DNA of 64,000 bases from Macadamia tetraphylla (lineage: Eukaryota; Streptophyta; Magnoliopsida; Proteales; Proteaceae): the NCBI GenBank assembly GCA_022985045.1, contig CM040971.1, positions 16,374,625 through 16,438,624 of the forward strand. The letters run 5' to 3'. Made by a program: the position numbers and the translations under genes. The notes under the pieces are model-generated. The model made no database searches and had not been told where the DNA came from. It saw only the letters and a list, made by a program, of their open reading frames with translations. Positions 56,531 through 64,000 of the stretch are shown in pieces. Every line of letters begins with the position of its first letter. Positions within the stretch are counted from its first letter, which is position 1.

Positions 56531-58159
56531 GGCCATAACTAGAATATTATTGTCAATAAAAAACATGTGTTACAGCAGATGACTGACACTTTATTGTAGT
56601 TTGTAGACTAGATTAACCCCTAAAATTCTAATCAAACCATGATGCAAATTCAAAATCAGAATATTAAAAAGAAATCTACTTCTAGACACAATCTTGAATT
56701 CCTAATGACACTAGGGAACCAACGTAGACTACTATTAAGACTTTAATTGAAAACAGATAATTAATTTCTAATACTAAACTGACTTAAGCTCCTAAGGAAA
56801 GATGGAAAACATGAAACACTTGGCTGAATTACTGAACTTGTATGGCCCTTACCTACCTATTATTGGGTTCATAGTCCCGTGACAATTTTAATCCCATAAA
56901 AAAGTTATCTAATGCCCATAGAACCCATCCATGACCCAAATTTAGGCTTATGCAGGCCCAATCGGGCACTCTTGCCTGAATCTCACTTCTTCATTTTTGT
57001 AATAACAGTGCTTAGAAGCATTAATGTACAAGTAAGGAAACTCCTCATGTTGTGTTGGGTCAGAGATGAGGAGAAGATCTAGGTGGAACAAATCAGGCAT
57101 TTAGAAAATAGTCCGCCAATATGAAGTCAAAGTGGTGGACCTCTAGTCAGTACTGTAGCCAGCCATAAAGATGAAGTCAAGCATTTTGGTGTTTCTTTCT
57201 TTTTAGATACTCCTGCACATGAATGTTGCATATAAAGTTATAAACTCTAAAGCACTCCCTTTTGCTTTTGGCCTAAATTCCCCCATAAAACTATTAGGTT
57301 AGGCATGTCTTTTGGGCAGCCACCATTGGTTGAATACTTGAATTTTTACCAGCAGTCCCATAAATTTCCCAAGAGACAAGACAGACCAAAAAATACATGA
57401 GTAATTGATTCTATCTTGCCTCCACAAGCAATCTGCCACCCTCTGGATCTGAGATAGTCCACAGTGAAAACCTGGTAAAAAATAGTTCAAACTCCAAAGA
57501 CAGAATTTGACCTTACTTCTATTACTATGTAGAGTTTGGAGTATTGATAAACAGATTACTAACGCTAAATTAGAAGTTAGAACTTCTGGAGATTTTGCCT
57601 AGGTTGTGTTTGGTAGTCATGAAATGGATAGAAAAGAAAAGAAAAATGTACAATTTTGATATGGTTTTCGCAAATCTTGATATTTTCTTGCCATTTGGTT
57701 GGTGTAGCGGTGGAGAGATGATTCGAATTTAAAAATTTGAAAACGCCTCTAAATTTAAGCTATTTTCTATTGCCCTCACCGAAAAAATATCGCCTATAGG
57801 TTGAGAAAATGGGGGTAAGATGAGAAAAATGCATCACTTACAAGGCCAATGTACTGTACTTCTGTAGATGATGAGTTTTCAGGTTTACTGGATCAACGCC
57901 ACCGGCATGGAGGTAGAAAGAAACAGATTGACTGGGGTTGGGGAAAAAGATAGAAAAGGCCAGTGGCGGGGAGAGAGGTAGAAGGGGTGGGATTCGGGAG
58001 AGGTAGATTAGTGAATGGGGAGAACTACAGGTTAGATCAGACTGTTGCAACTTGCAAGGCTTCCTCCGGTAGTGCCGCACAGAACATTTGAAGGCCAATG
58101 TTTTTCTTATATCAATGACGAATAGACGATGATGATCTTACCCGATGAGGCAGAGAAAT
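56531..58159. other. Intron 2 sequence between elements E and F
   Basis: AT-rich and without a clear gene. The only coding-like item is the minus-strand frame at 57299-57490. The minus-strand frame 57838-58098 is not convincing. Confidence 0.4.
57299..57490 (-). pseudogene. Possible LINE reverse-transcriptase scrap
   Basis: The 63-codon frame contains RVADCLWRQDRINYS, then SLGKFMGLLVKIQVFNQWWL. This weakly resembles the zinc-binding end of plant LINE polyproteins (...W..F.......V..L..QWW). No RT core is near. Tentative. Confidence 0.2.
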
Positions 58160-58473
58160 AGCCCTATTTTTTTTTTTTCTTTTAGAGTTAGAAACAGGTC
58201 ATGTTAGTTGGGAATTGAGTTAGAGTCAAGTTTTATTTCTATTTGAGTAAGATTTAGATTTAGAATTGAATGAAGTCTTCAGTTTATATGCTGTTGGTGG
58301 TATGACTGGATTTTTCTCCTTCATCTGTGAATCTGAAACCTTTCGTCAGCTTAGTTACAACTGTGCCATTCCACTTAATTACAAAATGGCCACCGCTTCT
58401 TGTACTTGGATTAATTGCTTAAGTGGACCCTAAATGATCCGAATCAGGTTATTGGGACACCGGATCCACGTTA
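58160..58473 (+). repeat. 5' LTR of element F
   Basis: It ends GGATCCACGTTA three bases before the primer site. The left boundary is not clear; similarity to the 3' LTR becomes doubtful to the left of about 58165. Confidence 0.6.
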
Positions 58474-58475
58474 AT

Positions 58476-58487
58476 TGGTATTAGAGC
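58476..58487 (+). other. Primer-binding site of element F
   Basis: TGGTATTAGAGC, one base from the initiator tRNA-Met complement TGGTATCAGAGC. Confidence 0.75.
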
Positions 58488-58489
58488 TG

Positions 58490-59563
58490 AAGTTTTGGCA
58501 GTTACTAAACATGGTAGGTCACATCACAAATTCTGAGTTGCATAAACTATATCGTGAGCTAGCTAAAAGTTGGGAATTACTGAGAACCAACAAAAGATTG
58601 AGGCCAGGCTTGAGGCCTAATTTGAGAGGAATGAAGCCAAGCTTGACAAGTTTATGGAAGATTTATGCCCTTATTAAGGGGGCTGTAAAGAGTGATGGGG
58701 CAGGACCGTCTAGACTAGCTCATCAGTTTTATACCTTACGGATCAAAGATACACCTCAGAGGCAGTAACATGATCCAGCTATGCCCCAAGATGTCACACG
58801 CAAATTTTCTAACCGGGGCAATGGCATTAAAGTTGAGGTTCTAGAGTTCACTGGTGAAAAAGGACTCATTGGCTTACCAAGGTTGAGAGGATTTTCATTA
58901 TAACTCCTTTTAGACGAGAAGAAGTGTGAACTATTCTCCCCATAGGTTGATTGAGTATGCATTGTTCATGGTGGGATGATGTACTACATTTTAGGCTTAT
59001 CAGGCGACTTGGATCCACTACTGATTGGGAGGTCATAAAACTGATTCTAAACAGGAAATTCGTTCCTCTTAATTTTGAGAATGTACCATTTCACAAGTTA
59101 ATTTTAGGAAGGCAACAAGGATATGGATACCTATTCAATCGAGTTGCACAAATCTTCCATATGTTGACTTTAGGAGATATACCAATAACGAGTTATGGGA
59201 TATCAACAGACTACGTACTGAAATCCGAGTAGAGTTGGCTAACAATACTTTCAGGTCTGTTGATGTGGTAGGAACTCATGCCAAGGCAACTAAAGAAAAG
59301 TCCAGTTATTTGAAGAATATGCTTAAGTCTCCTTCAATTTATAGGCCCCTATCCCGTATTGAAGAAAAGAAGCTTGACTTTCGCAGAATGGAAGAAAAGA
59401 AGCCAAAAGTTGGGAGGTAGCGATTGGGTGAAAAACATCATATGTTGTAACTATAGTGAGAGGGATCACTTTGCCAACAAATGCCCCAATAGGAATTGTA
59501 ACGTGAATGTAGCAGAGAAGCAACCATCAGAGAAGAATGATGATGCTAATATATACCCTTATC
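58490..59563 (+). pseudogene. Gag of element F
   Basis: The frame 58475-58768 has a basic, helix-rich N-terminus with AGPSRLAHQFYTLRIKDTPQ. 58951-59232 has the gag-domain pattern STTDWEVIKLILNRKFVPLN, then HKLILGRQQGYG. 59359-59568 has a zinc-knuckle-like CCNYSERDHFANKCPN, in which the second Cys appears to be Ser. Frames change at least three times. Confidence 0.65.
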
Positions 59564-60266
59564 CATAGTTGTCAAGGGGTCGCCTAGGTGCCCAGGTGGT
59601 TTGTCTGGGGTCTAAGCGACTGTCGCCTTGTAGCAAGGCTTTAGTTATGCCAAATATCGTTTAAGTAAACGTTTATTTCATTTACTTGAAACATTATTCT
59701 TAAATAAGCAAATACCCCCTATTTGAATCCATTAAAAATAGTTTCAAAAATAAATTTTCCAAAAGGATAAAAGTTCAAATCCCCCAGTCCAAGAATGAAA
59801 ATTGTATTTTGGGTTATAAGGGCGATTTTCAATTTTCAAATGCTGTGGTTTTTCACTATTCTTAAGATTTCATAAATCTTATCATGGTAAAACATTGCTA
59901 AAAATCAAAATTGTAGTAAAATAATCTTTTTTTTTTTTTTTTTTATGTCCATAAAATTATTTTCATTCAAACGATTCTAACAACATTTGCGCACTTTAAA
60001 ATAAGTTTGACAGGAACATAACTTTGTCATTATAACTCAGATTTAAGTAATCCTAGACTTGATGGAAAGCTGGTTTTATGCTCAACCTAATACAAAAGTC
60101 TCGTGTAAAAATAAAATCATTTGACCAATCAAACTTTTTAGATAACAAAACAATTCTCTAAATGTTGATTTTTTATGATAAAAAATAACACTTGGGACTC
60201 TTGGTTGCCTGAGTGCTTTGGCACCCCTCCACCGCCTTGGGTCGACTTAGTGCCTTGACAACTATG
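59564..60266. mobile_element. 703-bp hAT-like element nested in element F
   Basis: Its ends are inverted repeats, CATAGTTGTCAAGG on the left and CCTTGACAACTATG on the right. Flanking 8-bp segments CCCTTATC (59556-59563) and CACTAATC (60267-60274) agree at six of eight positions, as expected of an old hAT target duplication. GC-rich sub-terminal blocks around CGCCTAGGTGCCCAGGTGG and GCCTGAGTGCTTTGGC surround an AT-rich core. No transposase. A relative lies at 63154-63512. Confidence 0.7.
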
Positions 60267-60274
60267 CACTAATC

Positions 60275-60620
60275 CTTTAGATGATGAAGTTGAAGCTTAT
60301 TTTGCTAATCTTAAATCATTCTCAAACAAACTAGTTGATAAAGCTTCCCTCTTCAGACTAAAGAGTACTCTTCTTCACAGTTTTGGCTCCACAGATGTTT
60401 TATATAGTTGTTGATACTAGGGCAGAGGCAAATTTCATCTTTGTTGAATTTTCTGAAGCACATAACCTTTCGCAGAAGCAACTCTTTAAGAAAATTCATG
60501 TGTGAGGTTTTGGACCGACGACTCAAGAAGAGGCCATTGCAGTAGTTCGAGTACATCTATAGTTTGAGCCATTACAGTACCATGTGTGCTTGCTTAGTCA
60601 CCCAATTGGTGCATTGTGAT
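60275..60620 (+). pseudogene. Protease remnant of element F
   Basis: After the hAT-like element the frame of gag resumes with DDEVEAYFANLKS. Then, in another frame near 60396-60480, VVDTRAEANFIFVEFSEAHN aligns with a retroelement aspartic protease, where D(T/S)G has become DTR. It continues to about 60610 with FEPLQYHVCLLSHP. No RT follows before the 3' LTR. Confidence 0.55.
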
Positions 60621-60918
60621 ATTCTTTTATGGCAACCTTGGCAACAACATGTTGGTATTCTTTACTATGGTGCACAAAACACCATAAAGGTGAAGCAAGG
60701 AGGCGGTACATACTTAATGACGCCACATGTGTTAATAGATATGCTACGTTGATGACAGTCTCCCGCTCCAGTGACACATTAGCCTACTCCTCTCTTCTTG
60801 GAATTATGTTTCCGTCATATACTTAGAGATATATGCCATCTCCAACAATGATTTATAAGGGTATCTTAGGAGCACGACCTAACTCTACGGAATCAAGTTC
60901 TTTTAAGATCGGGAGAGT

Positions 60919-61243
60919 TGATGTAGTTGGGTGTTAATTTTTTTATTGGGGTGAATTTTGTAATTTTATTCATTTATTTATTTCCTTTCTTAGATTTAGA
61001 AACATGTCATGTTAGTTGGGAGTTGAGTTAGAATCAAATTTTATTTCTGTTACGTGCTGTTGATGGTGTGACTGGATTTTTCTACTTCCTCTGCAAATTT
61101 GAAACCTTTCATAAGCTTATTTACAATTTTTCCATTCCACTTAATTACAACATTCCCACTGCCTCTTGTACTTGGATTTTACAATTGCTTAAGTGGGCCC
61201 TAAGCGATCCGAATTAGGTTATTGGGACCCTGGATCCACATCA
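60919..61243 (+). repeat. 3' LTR of element F
   Basis: It starts TGATGTAGTTGGGTG after a purine-rich stretch and ends GGATCCACATCA. It aligns with the 5' LTR over about 290 bp, with many substitutions and indels. Confidence 0.65.
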
Positions 61244-61654
61244 CGAAGAGTGCAATTGAAATATACGGGATTCAAAACTTCAACTGATGTGATATGGTGA
61301 GTTTCTGTGATCTCTCTCGATCTTATGGAGGACGGAAGTCCATTCAACACCAGGGTAATCATCATCCTGAACAGAGCAAGGCAACTCAAAATCTCAGACT
61401 CCATGGTCAGTGTCGAACACGTAGAGCCCATCTGCCTTAATGAACCACTCGCAGAGACCCTTGCAGGGATGCATTCTTTGTTTTTCGTTGTTCGAGTCGT
61501 ACACCATGAAACATTTGAGCTGATGGTACCCAGCACTACGAGAGCGAAGAAATTGGAAGGGAGGTTGTAGATCATATTCTTTTTTTTTGGAAGCTTCTTC
61601 GAGGTTGCAGGTCTGACCTAGAGTTCTCCATATGATGGGGTGCTTGTGAGCCAT
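61244..61654 (-). CDS. Unrecognised minus-strand ORF fragment
   Basis: The frame 61654-61394 starts MAHKHPIIWRTLGQTCNLEE and includes YHQLKCFMVYDSNNEKQRMH and CEWFIKADGLYVFDTDHGV. After its stop an overlapping frame continues with ELPCSVQDDDYPGVEWTSVL. The composition looks like a real protein rather than chance, but I know no family for it. It abuts the 3' LTR of F and may be a captured or broken gene fragment inside the intron. Confidence 0.3.
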
Positions 61655-61779
61655 TCAATAATGGGGATTGGGGAATCCTCCTCTCTCTCTGATGCAGATC
61701 TGAAGGTCTACTCAAGAAGGAAGAAGAGGGTCGACCCTAGTGGCTGATTGGGTCGACCAAGTCTCTTTCTAATGGCCCA

Positions 61780-62400
61780 CGGTTTGGGTCATTGATGGGA
61801 TTATTAATTACTTAATTAGTCTGATCTAGTTTCTATTTTTCAGTCTTAAATCAGTTTCTAATTTCTGTTCTAAGGTAGTTTCTAATTTCTCTAGATTACA
61901 ATTTTCCAGTTTTAGTAACTACATGTTGGTAGTTTATTTAGTCAATATTTAGAAGCTTTGAGTTTCTATTCTTTGTAATCTTACACCCCATCATTATAAA
62001 TAAAGTAGGGCTGCTATTGCTGCCCACGATTTTGAAAAAGAACTTATGCTGCTGTCGCTGCTCCTCTATGAAGTTACTTTGTGTCTGATCAAAGTGTGGG
62101 TTGGTGTGTGATCCACGACTCCTTGCGGCGTGAAGTCCAGGAGGTCTACTTCAAGCTTTATTATTCTCTTAAGTTCTTCTCTATTTTCAAGGTTTGTCAA
62201 CGCTACAAATCAGGTATGCTTAATTCTGAATCTGCCCAGAATTTTTCTGCAAAAACAGAGCATTCTGCCCTACTGGAAGAACCGGTTCTGGTTGTCGGAT
62301 TACTCTAGTTTTTTGATCGAATGTTCCTCCCTGTCCAAGGTAGGGTTCGATCCTTTTTTTAGCTGATTCTGTTCAGCCAGTTGTGATTTATTTAAAACCA
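61780..62400 (+). other. LTR-like or leader-like sequence, unassigned
   Basis: T-rich sequence with repeated GTTTCTAATTTCTGTTCTAA motifs, then TATAAATAAAGTAGGGCTGC (TATA or polyadenylation-like, 61995-62014) followed by a pyrimidine-rich leader. This layout resembles an LTR, but I found neither a second copy nor TG/CA ends with target repeats. Confidence 0.25.
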
Positions 62401-62727
62401 CCTTAATTTTGTCTTCTAATGGCCTGTAACTTCTGTTTTCTGGAATCGATATTTCTGCTGATATTGCTACTGAATCCTGGACTGCTGATCGTGTATTTGT
62501 TAACCTGAATCTGTTAGTGATTTCATTCAGTCCCTGGTTTAGTTCTAAGGACTACTGCTGTATCGTTTATTCACTGTGTTGCTGTTCTCTGAGATCGACA
62601 TTGTTTCTGAAATGATATTTGAAGTCTGATTTCTGATATATATTTGGGACTGGTTTTGGTTGTTCTTTGGTCTAAAAGTTCCTGTTGTTTGGGTCTAGTT
62701 TGATTGTTCAAATCTAGTCCTGCATTC

Positions 62728-62728
62728 C

Positions 62729-62784
<56 letters not shown>
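62728..62784. repeat. (CT)n(CA)n compound microsatellite
   Basis: About 11 CT followed by 17 CA dinucleotides. A further imperfect CA stretch extends to about 62812. Confidence 0.95.
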
Positions 62785-62789
<5 letters not shown>

Positions 62790-62876
62790 TGTGCACACAC
62801 ACGCAAACACAAAACCCACCCACTCCCATTGAACCCACCTCAACATGAACATTGAAACCCACTTGACGTAAGCTAT

Positions 62877-62897
62877 TTCTCTCTCTCTCTCTCTCTC
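62877..62897. repeat. (CT)n microsatellite
   Basis: About ten CT dinucleotides. Confidence 0.9.
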
Positions 62898-63153
62898 CAC
62901 CTTTTTTTTTAATGTATTTTTATTATTTTTTATTTTCTTTTCAACAAAACAGCAAGAGAAAAATTTATATTCTTACGATTTCTATTCCCTTATTTTCTGG
63001 ATTTTTCTTTTCTTTTCTGTCCATAACTATCCATCCAAACACAGCCTTAGGGAAAGTTCTTCTTAGATATATCTTTTTCTAAGGTAAATTATTCAGGGTG
63101 GTGTTGGAGCTAAATTTTCAACTCATGCTTATGTTAATGGCATATGAAACTTC

Positions 63154-63512
63154 CATAGTTGTCAAGGCCTAAGTCTTGGTGATATGACAGGGCAGGCCTT
63201 GAGGCCCAAGGTGACCAGTCAGTCACCTTATGTGGTCTGGGCACCCAGACCTAAAAACACAGTCATGGGCTTTCCACTTGTTATAATTCCTAAGCATGGC
63301 ACCTGAGAGGTCTGCTTAGGTTCCATGGCAGCTGGCCTTTGCCTTGTCGCGATGAGAACTATTGGTACTTTAAAAAAAAAAAAAGCAAATCATTATCTAG
63401 TACATAATTTATTGTCCAATGGCATCCAGGCTCCTTGGTTGCCTAGGCGGTTCATCTAGGCCCCCTCCAACACCTTGAGTCTCTTGGACACTCTGAGTTT
63501 GTGACAACTATG
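63154..63512. mobile_element. Second CATAGTTGTCAAGG hAT-like element (359 bp)
   Basis: The left end is CATAGTTGTCAAGGC and the right end is GTGACAACTATG, matching the termini of the element at 59564-60266. The inner blocks CTTGGTTGCCTAGGCGGTTC and GGCCTTGAGGCCC are related too. The core is much shorter. I see no clear target duplication. Confidence 0.6.
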
Positions 63513-64000
63513 CTTGTTAAACCAAGTTTCCTCAATGCATTTCCTAGAAGCGATTGTCATTCTTGCATTGAATGCCATCTTTTGAATATAACTAAATGGG
63601 GATTTCATTTAATCTCTTTTCAGTTTCATTTTCTGTTCTACATCCACGTGTAGATGGCTTCAGTTCCTTGCATTTCTGTTGTGGGCTGTGAGGCTTCAAA
63701 AGGGTGATTCTGGGAATGACAAAAGGATGATTAAAATCTAGCACTGGGATGATAAGAACCAACCTAATACAGAGTGTTAAGATCGGGAAAGTTCTTACTG
63801 GTGTTGGAATCAGTCAGTAGATTTTAGACCAATTTAATGTAGGTTGGCCTGCTAATGACCAACTGATCTGCAAGGGATTTCACATGAAAATGATACTTAT
63901 TTTTCCAATTGATCGGAAGAATAGAAGGGACCTTGCAGTAGTATTTAGCTTGGAGGATTTGCAGTGAAATCACTTGGCACCTGAGGGGAGAATGGGAGAT
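63513..64000. other. End of window, intron sequence
   Basis: Non-coding, AT-rich. I see no exon of the kinase gene and no element. Confidence 0.4.

Larger units (their letters stand above)
58160..61243 (+). mobile_element. Element F: second gag-protease-only LTR element in the kinase intron
   Basis: Similar terminal segments lie at about 58160-58473 and 60919-61243 (shared blocks CATGTTAGTTGGGA, TGTGACTGGATTTTTCT, CTTGTACTTGGATT and CGATCCGAAT.AGGTTATTGGGAC). The left one is followed by a tRNA-iMet-type primer site (58476-58487). The right one is preceded by a purine-rich AGATCGGGAGAGTTGA. Between them are gag, zinc-knuckle and protease remnants, with no RT, RNase H or integrase. A hAT-like element splits it at 59564-60266. 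The LTRs are well diverged, so it is older than E. I found no convincing TSD. Confidence 0.75.

Noticed and set aside
1..64000. tRNA, rRNA or snoRNA genes
   Set aside because: I saw no tRNA cloverleaf or rRNA core. Matches to the tRNA-iMet 3' end are retroelement primer sites.

Overview
The window is nuclear DNA of a flowering plant. It is AT-rich, full of LTR retrotransposons and small hAT-like elements, has GT-AG introns, and carries the 5' end of a land-plant Raf-like kinase gene. I cannot name the species. Coordinates were read by eye, so boundaries given as approximate may be off by tens of bases. Boundaries backed by target-site duplications (TSDs) are exact as far as I can see.

Left part (1-19.5 kb). 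A minus-strand plant mobile domain (PMD, MAIN-like) gene lies at 1.3-3.6 kb. A 758-bp hAT-like element (1737-2494, exact 8-bp TSD) sits in what looks like one of its introns. A long, internally duplicated LTR follows (from about 4941). Next is a 5'-truncated Tekay/Del-type Ty3 element (element A, 7.56-10.87 kb, plus strand) with RT, RNase H, integrase and chromodomain. After it comes a minus-strand Tat-type Ty3 element (element C, 10.87-19.49 kb), which has lost its 3' LTR.

Middle part (21.35-46.63 kb). This is a nest three layers deep. The outer layer is a plus-strand Tat-type element (element D, 21352-46626, TSD AGTAG). Its RNase H region is split by a 15.1-kb plus-strand Tekay-type element (element B, 25333-40429, TSD TTACT). 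The gag/protease junction of B is split in turn by a 1.43-kb solo LTR in minus orientation (32747-34177). Elements C and D share an antisense gene and a GC-rich tandem array between integrase and 3' LTR. Element B has an unrelated antisense ORF between its primer-binding site and gag.

Right part (46.6-64 kb). A 705-bp hAT-like element (49122-49826, exact 8-bp TSD) precedes the only clear host gene. That gene is the first two exons of a STY8/STY17/STY46-type ACT-domain protein kinase (50601-50794 and 51394-51508). The remaining exons are not in the window, so intron 2 appears to run at least 12.5 kb. This intron carries two gag-protease-only LTR elements: E on the minus strand (53639-56525, TSD CCTCG, near-identical LTRs) and F on the plus strand (about 58.16-61.24 kb, itself split by a hAT-like element). 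It also holds a second copy of that hAT-like family, a possible LINE scrap and microsatellites.

Nearly all retroelement coding regions are broken. The kinase gene is the only locus I expect to be a working host gene. The PMD gene is possible.
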